Source: Mycolicibacterium lutetiense (GTDB lineage: Bacteria > Actinomycetota > Actinomycetes > Mycobacteriales > Mycobacteriaceae). From it: DNA of 64,000 nucleotides. The notes under the pieces were generated by a model. It was not told the origin of the DNA. It was given only the letters and a program-made list of their open reading frames with translations, and searched no databases. The position numbers and the translations under genes were made by a program. The stretch spans positions 1,240,001 through 1,304,000 of the forward strand of contig NZ_JAGIOP010000002.1 in assembly GCF_017876775.1 (NCBI RefSeq), read 5' to 3'. Of the stretch, positions 17,406-26,838 are shown one piece after another (within the stretch, counting starts at the first letter, position 1; every line of letters starts with the position of its first letter).

Positions 17406-18761
17406 TTATTCCTCCCCGCCGTGACGACCAAGAACAGAACCGGTTCCGACAGCGACGAAGTCGTAAGCGCTCTCAGCGTGCTCGGACTCGTCGATACCGG
17501 ATGCCTCCTCTTCTTTGTCCAGGCGCAGGCCCACGGTGTATTTGACAATCAACGCCAAGATAGCGGTACCCACCGCCGAATAGAGCAGAACAGCACCTGC
17601 CCCGACCGCCTGTCGCCACAGCTGATCGAACCCGCCACCGTAGAACAGACCGGCAACACCGGCAGGTGCTTCCTTGGTCGCCACCAGGCCGACCAGCAAC
17701 GTGCCGACGATTCCGCCGACCAGGTGGACGCCCACCACGTCGAGCGAATCATCGAAACCGAACTTGAACTTCAAGCCCACTGCCAGGGCGCACAGGACAC
17801 CTGCGGTAGCACCAATCGCCAGCGCGCCCACAACATTCACCGATGAGCAGGACGGCGTGATGGCCACCAGTCCGGCAACGATGCCCGATGCCGCGCCCAA
17901 CGAGGTGGCGTGTCCGTCACGGATCCGCTCGGTGAGCAGCCAGGCCAGCATCGCCGTGGCAGTTGCCACCGTGGTTGTGACGAAGGTCGAACCGGCAACT
18001 CCGTTGGCCGACACCGCAGAACCGGCGTTGAAGCCGTACCAGCCGAACCACAGCAGCCCGGCGCCGAGCATCACGAACGGGAGGTTGTGCGGGCGCATCG
18101 GCGTGCCGGGCCAACCGAGCCGCTTGCCGAGGATGATGGCCAGGACCAGGCCCGCGACACCCGCGTTGATGTGCACCGCGGTGCCACCGGCGAAGTCAAT
18201 TGCCTTGAGCTGGTTCGCGATCCATCCACCTTGGTGAATTACGGTCTCCCCGTCGGAGCCCTTGACGTCGAAGTCGAAGACCCAGTGCGCGACCGGGAAG
18301 TAGACGAACGTCGCCCACAGCCCGGCAAACAGCAGCCAGCCGCCGAACTTGATGCGGTCGGCGACGGCACCGGAGATCAGGGCGACCGTGATGATCGCGA
18401 ACATCAGCTGGAAGCCCACGAACACGGTGGCCGGGATCGTTCCGACCAGCGCGATGGGCGCATCGGCCGAGCCGTTCGCTCCGATCAGGCCCTTCAGGCC
18501 GAAGAACTGCCCGGGGTCGCCGATCACACCTGCAGTGTTGTCACCGAACGCAACCGAGTACCCGTACAACGCCCACAGGACCGTGATGACACCCATCGCG
18601 CTGATGCTCATCATGATCATGTTGAGGACGCCCTTGGCGCGCACCATGCCGCCGTAGAAGAAGGCCAGACCCGGTGTCATCAACAGCACGAGCGCGGCGG
18701 CGGCCAGCATCCATGCCGTGTCACCGGTGTCCGGCGCACCCAATATCGGGAATTGCTCCAC
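17406..18761 (-). CDS. amt: Ammonium transporter Amt
   Basis: This 451-residue integral membrane protein takes up ammonium. It has about 11 hydrophobic helices. The entrance and pore signatures FFYGGMVRAKGVLNMIMMS, the first pore His in PVAHWVFDF and the second in VVGVHLVGGIVG are all visible. The acidic C-terminal tail (KEEEASGIDESEHAESAYDF) is where PII docks. GTG 18761 is preceded by AAGGAGGAAA. A GlnR-type box and a palindrome stand upstream, so induction under nitrogen limitation is likely. Confidence 0.96.
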   Translation of the reverse strand: MEQFPILGAPDTGDTAWMLAAAALVLLMTPGLAFFYGGMVRAKGVLNMIMMSISAMGVITVLWALYGYSVAFGDNTAGVIGDPGQFFGLKGLIGANGSADAPIALVGTIPATVFVGFQLMFAIITVALISGAVADRIKFGGWLLFAGLWATFVYFPVAHWVFDFDVKGSDGETVIHQGGWIANQLKAIDFAGGTAVHINAGVAGLVLAIILGKRLGWPGTPMRPHNLPFVMLGAGLLWFGWYGFNAGSAVSANGVAGSTFVTTTVATATAMLAWLLTERIRDGHATSLGAASGIVAGLVAITPSCSSVNVVGALAIGATAGVLCALAVGLKFKFGFDDSLDVVGVHLVGGIVGTLLVGLVATKEAPAGVAGLFYGGGFDQLWRQAVGAGAVLLYSAVGTAILALIVKYTVGLRLDKEEEASGIDESEHAESAYDFVAVGTGSVLGRHGGEE

Positions 18762-18809
18762 TCGCAGTTTCCTCCTTCACCACGCCACGGCCGCACGGAT
18801 TTACGGCTG

Positions 18810-18822
18810 TTGACCTGGTCAA
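18810..18822. promoter_or_regulatory. Palindrome TTGACCTGGTCAA in the amt promoter region
   Basis: A perfect 6-1-6 palindrome lies 48 bases upstream of the amt start and 17 bases inside the GlnR-type box. It overlaps the likely core promoter and could bind a second regulator. Confidence 0.4.
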
Positions 18823-18839
18823 GACAATGCTGAGTGGAT

Positions 18840-18877
18840 GTTTCACCGACGACGCCGCCGCGTTTCGCTCGTGTGAA
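18840..18877 (-). promoter_or_regulatory. GlnR-type box upstream of amt-glnB-glnD
   Basis: Read on the minus strand the order is TTCAC-N6-GAAAC-N6-GCGTC-N6-GAAAC. The two GAAAC sites are exactly 22 bases apart and the spacing of all four half-sites is 11 bases, as in the actinobacterial GlnR double box (GTnAC-N6-GAAAC repeated). The first and third half-sites are imperfect. The box edge is 79 bases from the amt start. Confidence 0.7.
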
Positions 18878-18941
18878 CGGATGGGCAGGCTGCGTTTCGC
18901 CGGTGTTACGCCGTGCGTTTTCCTGGGTTTTCCGGACTTTT

Positions 18942-20279
18942 CTAGCCCAGCAGGGCGTCGACGAACGCGGCGGGTTCGAACGGTGCGAGGTCATCGGGCC
19001 CCTCACCGAGCCCGACGAGCTTGACCGGCACGCCGAGTTCCTGCTGAACCCGGAACACGATGCCGCCCTTGGCGGTGCCGTCCAGCTTGGTCAACACCAC
19101 CCCGGTGATATCCACGACGTCGGCGAACACCTTGGCCTGCGGCAGGCTGTTCTGCCCGATGGTGGCATCGAGCACCAACAGCACTTCGTCGACGGTGGCG
19201 CGCTTCTCCACCACTCGTTTGACCTTGCCGAGCTCATCCATCAGTCCAGTCTTGGTGTGCAGGCGACCGGCGGTGTCGATCACGACGACATCGGCGCCGG
19301 CCTTGATGCCCTCGTCGACGGCATCGAACGCCACCGATGCGGGATCGGCACCTTCGGGCCCCCGCACCACCTCTGCGCCGACGCGCGCGGCCCAGGTCTG
19401 CAACTGGTCGGCGGCCGCGGCGCGGAACGTGTCGGCAGCGCCGAGGACGACGCGGCGACCGTCGGCCACGAGGACCCGCGCCAGCTTGCCCACCGTAGTG
19501 GTTTTGCCGGTGCCGTTCACGCCGACGACCAACAGCACCGACGGCTTGTCAGCATGCGGCAGCGCCTTGATCGAACGGTCCAGGTCGGGCCGCAGCTCCG
19601 ACATCAGCACCTCGCGCAGCACTGCACGGGCGTCGGCCTCACTCCGCACACTCTTGCTGGCCATCCGCTCACGCAATGCCGCGACAATGGACTCGGTGAT
19701 CACCGGGCCCAGGTCGGCGATCAGCAGGGTGTCCTCGATCGCCTCCCATGAGTCCTCGTCGAGATCGCCGCCGCCGAGCAGCCCGAGCATGCTGCGGCCC
19801 AACGCGTTCTGGGACTTGGCCAGACGGCCCCGCAGCCGGTCCATGCGCCCTTCGGCCGGGGCGATGTCCTCTACGGCAGCGGCAACAGCATCCGGTGCCT
19901 CGATCGGCTCGACGGCCACTTCCGACTCGACCGGTTCGACAGGCTTCTCCGGTGCGACCGGCTCAGCCGGTGGTTCCGGCAGTTGCACATCGGAGATGCC
20001 ACGTTTGGGCGCGTCTCGCGGAATGGTGGCGTCGTCGCCGACCGCAGGCAGTCCGCTGGTGTCGATGCGCTCCGGCGTCGGCGTGTCCGACGTGCTGAAC
20101 GTGATACCCGAGGAAGCCGTGTAACCGCCGGAGCGATCGATCGGTTTTGCGGCGTCCCGCTCCGACAGGCTGATCCGCCGCCGCCGGTACCGCACCAACC
20201 CCACGGTGATGGCGACGACGACGATAACGGCGACGACCGCGATAGCGATCCACAGACCCAACAACGCACCTTCTGTCAC
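18942..20279 (-). CDS. ftsY: Signal recognition particle receptor FtsY
   Basis: FtsY is the membrane receptor for the SRP-ribosome complex. The 445-residue product starts at GTG 20279 and has an N-terminal hydrophobic anchor (LWIAIAVVAVIVVVAITVGLV), then an acidic/proline-rich stretch of about 120 residues (PEPPAEPVAPEKPVEPVESE), then NG domains with GVNGTGKTTTVGKLARV, VVIDTAGRLHTKTGLM and TKLDGTAKGG. The membrane anchor at the N-terminus is typical of actinobacterial FtsY. A longer frame upstream of the GTG has no family match. It is close to amt but has its own gap of 180 bases. Confidence 0.95.
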   Translation of the reverse strand: MTEGALLGLWIAIAVVAVIVVVAITVGLVRYRRRRISLSERDAAKPIDRSGGYTASSGITFSTSDTPTPERIDTSGLPAVGDDATIPRDAPKRGISDVQLPEPPAEPVAPEKPVEPVESEVAVEPIEAPDAVAAAVEDIAPAEGRMDRLRGRLAKSQNALGRSMLGLLGGGDLDEDSWEAIEDTLLIADLGPVITESIVAALRERMASKSVRSEADARAVLREVLMSELRPDLDRSIKALPHADKPSVLLVVGVNGTGKTTTVGKLARVLVADGRRVVLGAADTFRAAAADQLQTWAARVGAEVVRGPEGADPASVAFDAVDEGIKAGADVVVIDTAGRLHTKTGLMDELGKVKRVVEKRATVDEVLLVLDATIGQNSLPQAKVFADVVDITGVVLTKLDGTAKGGIVFRVQQELGVPVKLVGLGEGPDDLAPFEPAAFVDALLG

Positions 20280-20693
20280 GCCGTCATTGTCGCAGGGCTG
20301 CCATCTGGGGATGACCGGCCCCGTTTCCCGGTGACCCCGCGGCCCGGCGGCGCAGACAGAGCGCATCGGACCCGATGTCAGAACATCGGCGCACCGGATT
20401 GCCCGAAACCGTGGTACATGACCGTACCGAGGCGGTATCTTTCATTCACCACACCACCGAACCTCTCACTTCACGCGCGCCGTAGATGTCATCTACGGAT
20501 TAGCTGCGATGGTGGCTGATTTCTCTAAAAACAGTTGATTACCTGCAATAATTCTATTTTTGCCCCCAGTTTCTCCAATTCGCTGACAACAGGTGTTGCC
20601 GTAGTCCACGATCCCAAACGGGTCGGGAATGGCTTCAGCGTTCAGACGGCATGCGGTCCTTCCCATGGAATTTTCAGGAGAGGGCAGACAAGG
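20280..20693. other. Intergenic region upstream of the PE-PPE gene
   Basis: This 414-base gap between the divergent ftsY and PE-PPE genes contains a perfect 19-base palindrome at 20480-20498, a looser inverted repeat GGTAC-N6-GTACC at 20413-20428, and an unusually AT-rich stretch at about 20520-20575 (with TTGATT and TATTTT), which may hold the promoter. I see no gene in it. The base composition differs visibly from the surroundings, as expected of an acquired segment. Confidence 0.5.
20480..20498. promoter_or_regulatory. Perfect palindrome, TetR-type operator candidate
   Basis: CCGTAGATGTCATCTACGG has nine-base arms that match perfectly around one central base. Its size and symmetry suit a TetR-family dimer. 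It lies 196 bases before the PE-PPE gene start and about 200 bases from ftsY. Confidence 0.45.
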
Positions 20694-22256
20694 ATGCACA
20701 TTCGTGCACTTCGAGGGGCAGCACTGACGCTGGTAGCCCTGGTCGGCACCGTCGGACTCGTTCTGACGGCGAGCATGACCACGTTGATTCAACTGGCGGC
20801 TACGGCACTCATCATGGGCGGAACCGGGATGAAGGGAGCGGTGGAACAGGCCTACATGGACGAAATGAACAAGACCTATCTGCACCTCACCCCCGAGGAG
20901 CTGTACGGCGTTGCGACACCGGAGGAGTTCTGGCCGGCGACCGGCTTCTCCGACATCAGCTTCGACACCTCGGTGGCTCGGGGGGTCCTGGCGCTGCACA
21001 ACACGATCATGAATACCGTCGGCCACAAGATCGTGCTCAGCTATTCGCAGAGCGCGAACATCGCTACCCGGGAGAAGCGCAACCTCGAAGAACTGCGGTC
21101 CCAGGGTTACGCCGGAATACCTCAATGGGACGAGTTGTCGTTTGTCTTCCTGGCCAACCCGAATCGGCCGAACGGCGGAATCCTGGCCCGATTCCCCGGC
21201 CTGTACATCCCGATACTCGGTGTGACCTTCGACGGAGCCACCATCGATGACGGCTACCAGACGATCGATGTCGCGCGCCAGTACGACCTGATCTCCGACT
21301 TCCCCAAGTATCCGCTCAACCTTCTCGCCGACCTCAACGCCCTGATGGGCTACTTCCTGCTGCATCCGAACTACCGGTCAGACGTGATCGACCTGGACGA
21401 CCCCTCCACCTACGAGTCCCATACCTCGGGCAACACCACCTACTACCTGGTGCACACCGAACACCTTCCGCTCCTTCAGCCGTTGCGCGACATCGGAATT
21501 CTGACGCCGGTGCTCGATCTGATCGAGCCGACCTTGCGGGTGCTGATCGAACTCGGCTATGACCGCACGCCGGAGAACATGGGAGTCCCGACCAGTGCCG
21601 GGCTGATGCCACACATCGATCTCGGCAAGCTCGCATCGGACCTGCACGCCGCAGCCAGGGAGGGTGTGCGCAATGCACTCGCCGGCCTGGGCATCACCAC
21701 CGATCAGCACGCAGAAAGCGTTGCTGCACCGGACAAGTCGGACCCGGAGAAGGTGACGCTCGATACCCCGGTCACGGCCGGGCCGCAGTCGGAGCGCACC
21801 AGGTCTCAGCTGACCCGCATCCGCACCGCAATCGAGAACTCCGCCCTCGGCCAACGTGACACCGACACCTCCGTCAAGACCGACACCGTCGTCGAAACCG
21901 AAACCGAAACCGAGACCGAGACCGACACCGTCGCGGACACCACCGTCGACACCGTCGAGACCGACACCTCCGTCAAGACGACCACGACCACGACCACGAC
22001 CACGACTGCACCGGAACAGAAATCGAAGCCTGAGCAAATCCGGCAGTCGCTGCGGCGGGCGCTGTCACCCGAGAAGGCATCCGACGAGCTGAAGGTCGAT
22101 GCGTCAGGCGACAGCCCACGTCCGCCCCGCAAGGCCCACCGCCTCGACGGGCGCGACTCGACCCGGGCCACATCCGGACCCAAGGACGCGAGGAACGGCA
22201 CCAGACAAGACAAGTCGCGCCGTCACCTCCGCGCTGGACACTCCGACGCGGCATAG
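20694..22256 (+). CDS. Exported PE-PPE-domain protein with Thr/Glu repeat tail
   Basis: The 520-residue protein begins with a hydrophobic signal or anchor (ALTLVALVGTVGLVLTASM). Residues of about 60-330 resemble the PE-PPE domain, an alpha/beta hydrolase fold found with PE and PPE proteins: GVTFDGATIDDGYQTIDVARQYDLISDFPKYPLN and HTEHLPLLQPLRD are typical. The nucleophile elbow reads IVLSYSQSAN, with the first Gly of GxSxG replaced by Ser. The last 130 residues are low complexity: TETETETETD, ten Thr in a row, then a basic end. ATG 20694 follows AGGAG. No equivalent lies between ftsY and smc in M. tuberculosis, so it is accessory. It may be an esterase or a cell-envelope protein. Confidence 0.75.
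   Translation: MHIRALRGAALTLVALVGTVGLVLTASMTTLIQLAATALIMGGTGMKGAVEQAYMDEMNKTYLHLTPEELYGVATPEEFWPATGFSDISFDTSVARGVLALHNTIMNTVGHKIVLSYSQSANIATREKRNLEELRSQGYAGIPQWDELSFVFLANPNRPNGGILARFPGLYIPILGVTFDGATIDDGYQTIDVARQYDLISDFPKYPLNLLADLNALMGYFLLHPNYRSDVIDLDDPSTYESHTSGNTTYYLVHTEHLPLLQPLRDIGILTPVLDLIEPTLRVLIELGYDRTPENMGVPTSAGLMPHIDLGKLASDLHAAAREGVRNALAGLGITTDQHAESVAAPDKSDPEKVTLDTPVTAGPQSERTRSQLTRIRTAIENSALGQRDTDTSVKTDTVVETETETETETDTVADTTVDTVETDTSVKTTTTTTTTTTAPEQKSKPEQIRQSLRRALSPEKASDELKVDASGDSPRPPRKAHRLDGRDSTRATSGPKDARNGTRQDKSRRHLRAGHSDAA
21861..22007 (+). repeat. Simple-sequence and direct repeats in the PE-PPE tail
   Basis: A 20-base direct repeat occurs at 21861-21880 and 21960-21979 (encoding TDTSVKT, 33 codons apart). 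Between and after them are hexanucleotide arrays: ACCGAR at 21894-21929 and ACGACC at 21978-22007, which encodes ten Thr. All units are multiples of three, so length changes keep the frame. Confidence 0.85.
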
Positions 22257-22269
22257 GAGTGCACTTGGA

Positions 22270-22326
22270 GAGCGTGCACGGTGACGCCTGGGTCCACGGG
22301 GGAATCCCGGCGTCACCCGCACGCTC
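22270..22326. terminator. Bidirectional hairpin between PE-PPE gene and smc
   Basis: The arms GAGCGTGC...GGTGACGCC and GGCGTCACC...GCACGCTC pair over 17 bases with a small internal bulge and enclose a loop of about 20 bases. It lies between two convergent genes and there is no strong T run on either side. Confidence 0.55.
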
Positions 22327-22374
22327 AGCACAGCTTCGTCGAACGGTGATCGCAGACGCACGGACACCCGGGGT

Positions 22375-25300
22375 TCAGCCCGGGCTGGCGGCCAGTTCCT
22401 GACCCCGCATCCGCTGCGAGATCACGGTGGTGATGCCGTCACCGCGCATGGTCACACCGTAGAGCGCGTCGGCGACCTCCATGGTGGCCTTCTGGTGGGT
22501 GATCACAATCAGCTGGGACTTCTCCCGCAGCTGCTCGAACAGGCTGATCAGCCGGCGCAGGTTCACATCGTCGAGCGCGGCTTCGACCTCGTCCATGACG
22601 TAGAACGGAGACGGGCGGGCCCGGAAGATCGCCACCAGCATGGCCACCGCGGTCAACGACTTCTCGCCGCCCGACAGCAGCGACAGTCGCTTGATCTTCT
22701 TGCCCGGAGGCCTGGCCTCGACTTCGATTCCCGTGGTGAGCATGTCGGCAGGGTTGGTGAGCAGAAGGCGTCCCTCGCCACCGGGGAACAGGGTGGAGAA
22801 CACCTGCTCGAACTCGCGTTCCACGTCGACATAGGCCTCGGTGAACACCTGCAGAATGCGGGTATCGACATCGGCGATCACGTCGAGCAGATCGGTTCGC
22901 GCAGCCTTGACGTCCTCAAGTTGTGTCGACAGGAAGTTGTAGCGTTCTTCCAACGCCGCAAACTCTTCCAGGGCAAGCGGATTCACCCGGCCCAACTCCG
23001 ATAACTCGCGTTCGGCCTTCTTGGCCCGGCGTTCCTGCGTCGGCCTGTCGAACGGCATCGGCGCCGGCGCCATGACCTGCTCACCCCGCTCACGCGCCTG
23101 CTCGTACTCCGCCATCTCCAAGTCGCTGGGCGGCAACGCAACCTGCGGGCCGTACTCGGCGACCAGGTCGGCCGCGGGCATCCCGAACTGCTCGAGCACC
23201 TGCGCCTCGAGCTGCTCGATACGAAGTGACGCTTGGGCTTTGGCCATCTCGTCGCGGTGCAGCGAATCGGTGAGCGCGGTGATCCTGGCGTTGAGTTGGG
23301 TGACGACCTCGCGCACCTGGGCCAGTGCGGTGGCACGTAGTTGGCGCTCGGTGGCCAGCTCATCACGCATCCTCGAGGCCACCGACACCACCGCGCTCAA
23401 CCGTTGGGCCACAACCCGTCCCGACTCAGACACCGCTGCGGCCACCTGGGCCGCGTGCGCACGAGCCTCGCGTGCCCGTTGCGCGCGCGCCCGGGCCTCA
23501 CGCTCTGCGGCGGCGGCCCGACGCAGTGAATCTGCCCGTCCGCGCACGGCATTCGCACGTTCCTCGGCGGTACGCACCGACAGTCGGGCCTCCACCTCGA
23601 CAGAGCGCGCCGCCTCGGCGGCAGCTGTCGAGGTCTGCCGGTCCACCGGCTCGGCCTCGAACATCGGCAGCTGTTCGGCGTTGTGCAGCCGTGATTCGAG
23701 TTCGGTGAGTTCCTCGACGGTCTGGGTGCGTCCGGCCTCGAGTTCGTCGCGTTGGCGGATCAACCGGTGCCACTCGTCACCGGCACCGCGGGCGTCCTGC
23801 CCCAGCCGGCCCAATTGCTCGTAGATCGCCGAGATCGCGGCGTCGGATTCGTTGAGCGCGGCCATCGCCTCTTCGGCCGATTCCCGACGGGCAGCCTGCT
23901 CGGTCAACGCACCCGACAATGCCGCCGCCAACTCACCGGTCTGCCGCTCGGTGGCCTCCAGTTCGTGGCGGGCCTTGTCGATCTCGGAACTGATCTCCAG
24001 TGTGGACGGCTTGCGGTCGGATCCGCCGCTGATCCAGCCGGCGCCGACGAGATCACCGTCGGCGGTCACCGCACGCAGGTCCGGGCGCGCCGAGACCAGC
24101 TGTACCCCGGCAGGCAGATCGGTCACCACCGCCACCCCGGCCAGCATCGCGGTGATGGCCCCCCGCAGGCGATCCGGGACCGTGACCACGTCGTTGGCCC
24201 AGATCGCACCGTCGGGAAGCGCGCCAGACGGGGCCGAGCCGTTGGCCTTCCAGTCCCCCAACAGCAGGGCCGCCCGCCCACCGTCGGATTGTTTGAGCGC
24301 GGCGACGGCGGCAGCGGCCACTCCGAAATCCTCGGCGGCCAGCGCGTCGGCGGCGGCACCCAGAACCGTCGCCACGGCGACCTCGTGCCCCGGCTGGACC
24401 TTCAGGTACTCCCCGATGGTGCCGAAAAGGCCTGTGCCACTGTGGTTTTTCTGCAACCAGGCGGCACCGTCACGCCGGTCCAGGCTGACCGAGAGAGCCT
24501 CGATCCGAGCCTGCAGCGAGGCGACCTGCCGTTCGGCGGCACGCTCAGCCGACTGCAGTTCGGACACCCGTTCGTCGGCCACCCGCAGGGCCGCCACCGA
24601 GCGGTCGTGCTGCTCATCCAAGCCCAATTCACCGGCATCCAGTTCGCCGACCCGGCTCTGCACGGTCTCGAATTCGGCCTGTGTCAGTTGGGCTTTGGCG
24701 GCTGCTTCCTCGATGTTGACCGACATCCGCATGACCCCGTCGTCGATCGATTCGACCCGGGTACGCATCGTGTCGACCTGCCCGGCCAGGCGGGCCAGCC
24801 CTTCACGACGGTCGGCCTCGGCGCGGGCCGCGGCCAGGTGCGCCCGTTCGGCTTCGGCGGCGAGTTGCTCACGCTCGGCCAGTTCAGCACGGGCGCTCTC
24901 CAGAACGATGCGCGACTCTTCGAGCTCTCCGAGCAGCTCCATCTCCAGCTCGGCGACCTCGTCGGCCTCGGCCTCCAACGCCTCGGGATCCTGCCCGGAG
25001 GAAACCTCCGCTTCCGACTCGAACAGCTGCGCCCGGTCGGTCGCGATCCGCACCGTGGCGCTCACCCGTTCGGCCAGCGCCGAGGCCCGGAACCAGGTCT
25101 GTTGGGCCGCCTCGGCGCGACGGGTCAGTTCGGCCACCGCGGCCTCGTGCGCCTGAAGTTCGACGGTCGAGGTCTCCAGCCGGACAGTCGCCTCGTCGTG
25201 CTCGCGACGCAGCATGGTCTCGGCCTGATCGGTGTTGTGGAACTCGACCTGTCTTCTGACCAGGTCGTCGGCGGCCAGGCGCAGCCGCGCGTCACGCAGA

Positions 25301-25962
25301 TCGGCCTGAATCGTCGCCGCGCGCCGCGCCATCTCGGCCTGGCGCCCCAGCGGTTTGAGCTGTCTCCGAAGCTCAGTAGTGAGGTCCGTCAATCGGGCCA
25401 GGTTCGCCGCCATCGAGTCGAGCTTGCGGACCGCCTTTTCCTTGCGCTTGCGATGCTTGAGAACCCCGGCGGCCTCCTCGATGAAGGCGCGGCGATCCTC
25501 CGGACGCGACTCCAGGATCTCGGCGAGCTTGCCCTGACCGACGATGACGTGCATCTCGCGGCCGATGCCGGAGTCACTGAGCAACTCCTGAACATCCATC
25601 AATCGGCAACTGCTGCCGTTGATCTCGTATTCGCCTGCGCCGTCACGGAACACGCGACGGGTGATCGACACCTCGGAGTACTCGATCGGCAGCGCGTTGT
25701 CCGAGTTGTCGATGGTCAGCGTCACCTCGGCGCGGCCCAGGGGCGCCCGTGAGGACGTGCCGGCGAAGATGACGTCCTCCATCTTGCCGCCGCGCAGGGT
25801 TTTGGCGCCCTGCTCTCCCATCACCCAGGTCAGGGCGTCGACCACGTTCGACTTGCCCGATCCGTTGGGACCGACGACGCAGGTGATCCCGGGCTCGAAG
25901 CGAAGAGTCGTCGGCGAGGCGAAGGACTTGAAGCCCTTCAGCGTCAGACTCTTGAGGTGCAC
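22375..25962 (-). CDS. smc: Chromosome segregation ATPase Smc
   Basis: Smc is the core of the bacterial condensin. The 1195-residue product has the N-terminal ATPase half with [23 protein letters not shown] (Walker A), long coiled-coil arms rich in Glu, Arg and Ala, a hinge near residues 490-650 ([29 protein letters not shown]), and the C-terminal half with [16 protein letters not shown] (signature) and [16 protein letters not shown] (Walker B). Start GTG 25962, as the family begins [15 protein letters not shown]. It follows acyP after 26 bases on the same strand. Confidence 0.97.
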   Translation of the reverse strand: MHLKSLTLKGFKSFASPTTLRFEPGITCVVGPNGSGKSNVVDALTWVMGEQGAKTLRGGKMEDVIFAGTSSRAPLGRAEVTLTIDNSDNALPIEYSEVSITRRVFRDGAGEYEINGSSCRLMDVQELLSDSGIGREMHVIVGQGKLAEILESRPEDRRAFIEEAAGVLKHRKRKEKAVRKLDSMAANLARLTDLTTELRRQLKPLGRQAEMARRAATIQADLRDARLRLAADDLVRRQVEFHNTDQAETMLRREHDEATVRLETSTVELQAHEAAVAELTRRAEAAQQTWFRASALAERVSATVRIATDRAQLFESEAEVSSGQDPEALEAEADEVAELEMELLGELEESRIVLESARAELAEREQLAAEAERAHLAAARAEADRREGLARLAGQVDTMRTRVESIDDGVMRMSVNIEEAAAKAQLTQAEFETVQSRVGELDAGELGLDEQHDRSVAALRVADERVSELQSAERAAERQVASLQARIEALSVSLDRRDGAAWLQKNHSGTGLFGTIGEYLKVQPGHEVAVATVLGAAADALAAEDFGVAAAAVAALKQSDGGRAALLLGDWKANGSAPSGALPDGAIWANDVVTVPDRLRGAITAMLAGVAVVTDLPAGVQLVSARPDLRAVTADGDLVGAGWISGGSDRKPSTLEISSEIDKARHELEATERQTGELAAALSGALTEQAARRESAEEAMAALNESDAAISAIYEQLGRLGQDARGAGDEWHRLIRQRDELEAGRTQTVEELTELESRLHNAEQLPMFEAEPVDRQTSTAAAEAARSVEVEARLSVRTAEERANAVRGRADSLRRAAAAEREARARAQRAREARAHAAQVAAAVSESGRVVAQRLSAVVSVASRMRDELATERQLRATALAQVREVVTQLNARITALTDSLHRDEMAKAQASLRIEQLEAQVLEQFGMPAADLVAEYGPQVALPPSDLEMAEYEQARERGEQVMAPAPMPFDRPTQERRAKKAERELSELGRVNPLALEEFAALEERYNFLSTQLEDVKAARTDLLDVIADVDTRILQVFTEAYVDVEREFEQVFSTLFPGGEGRLLLTNPADMLTTGIEVEARPPGKKIKRLSLLSGGEKSLTAVAMLVAIFRARPSPFYVMDEVEAALDDVNLRRLISLFEQLREKSQLIVITHQKATMEVADALYGVTMRGDGITTVISQRMRGQELAASPG

Positions 25963-25988
25963 GGCGACTTACCCTACCGCCGACCCGG

Positions 25989-26297
25989 CTACCGTTCGTG
26001 AAACCCCGCCATCGTGGCGTCGGCATTCGCCCAATCTGCAACGACGTTGTCCACCGAGCCCGGGGCCTGGTCGCTCAGGAGCAGCTCAAGCAATCGCTGA
26101 CATTTCGCGCGTGGCCCCTGGGCCACCACATGCACCCGGCCGTCGGGACGATTCGAAGCAAACCCGCTCAGACCGAGCTCCAGGGCGCGCGATCGGGTCC
26201 ACCACCGGAACCCCACGCCTTGCACACGACCGTGCACCCAGGCGCTCAGCCGCACCTCTGCGTCGGGGTCACCGGCGGGGAGCTCCGGTCCGGTCAT
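25989..26297 (-). CDS. acyP: Acylphosphatase
   Basis: This small enzyme hydrolyses acyl phosphates such as acetyl phosphate and 1,3-bisphosphoglycerate. The 102-residue sequence has the signature VHGRVQGVGFRWWTRSRA with the phosphate-binding Arg, and the catalytic Asn in GFASNRPDGRVHVVAQG. It is complete apart from a slightly longer N-terminus. The start overlaps the stop of the OsmC gene by four bases, so the two are coupled. Confidence 0.95.
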   Translation of the reverse strand: MTGPELPAGDPDAEVRLSAWVHGRVQGVGFRWWTRSRALELGLSGFASNRPDGRVHVVAQGPRAKCQRLLELLLSDQAPGSVDNVVADWANADATMAGFHER

Positions 26298-26701
26298 CGA
26301 GTGGCGACCTCGAACTTCACCTCGGTGCCGGCCTTGAGGGTCCGGCCCACCGTGCAGACCTGGTCAATCGCGCGCTCGACGACGGTCAGCAACCGCGCCA
26401 CCTCGGCCTCCGAAAGACCTGACACGTCGATTTCGAGTTTCTCCTCCAGCAGCGGGTAGCGCTCCTGCTCCCGGTCCGCCGGTCCCGATACCCGGATCGT
26501 CGCCGGATAGTCGTCCCCCAGACGCCGTCGCAACGGCTGATCGCTGGACATTCCGCTGCACGCGGCGAGCGCGATCTTCATCAGCTCACCGGGGGTGAAC
26601 ACGCCCTCGACGTCCTCACTGCCCACGAGTACCTCTGCACCGCGCGAGCTGCGTCCGACATACCTGCGGACACCGGTGCGGTCAACCCAAAGTTCGGTCA
26701 T
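26294..26701 (-). CDS. OsmC-family protein (Rv2923c type)
   Basis: This is a 135-residue OsmC/Ohr-fold protein. Such proteins reduce organic or fatty-acid hydroperoxides using a pair of cysteines. Here one Cys is in LAACSGMSSD and the second in DQVCTVGRTL, so the redox pair appears present. The N-terminus TELWVDRTGVRRYVGRSSRGAEVLVG is typical of the mycobacterial branch. No activity has been assigned in mycobacteria to my knowledge. It is divergent from the proline-rich membrane-protein gene, 137 bases away, and overlaps acyP by four bases. Confidence 0.88.
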   Translation of the reverse strand: MTELWVDRTGVRRYVGRSSRGAEVLVGSEDVEGVFTPGELMKIALAACSGMSSDQPLRRRLGDDYPATIRVSGPADREQERYPLLEEKLEIDVSGLSEAEVARLLTVVERAIDQVCTVGRTLKAGTEVKFEVATR

Positions 26702-26838
26702 GCGGTATTTCTACACGTCGCGACACGCAGGTATTCCAGCGGTAATCGCCCGCGGATCGGTCAACGGCCCCCGTTGCAGGCGGCGGCGACCCGGGCAGCG
26801 ACGATAGACTCGGCACACCGACTTCGCCGAGGAGCACC

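Noticed and set aside
20413..20428. GGTAC-N6-GTACC inverted repeat as a second operator
   Set aside because: Arms are only five bases and sites of this kind are common by chance; kept only as a note in the intergenic entry.
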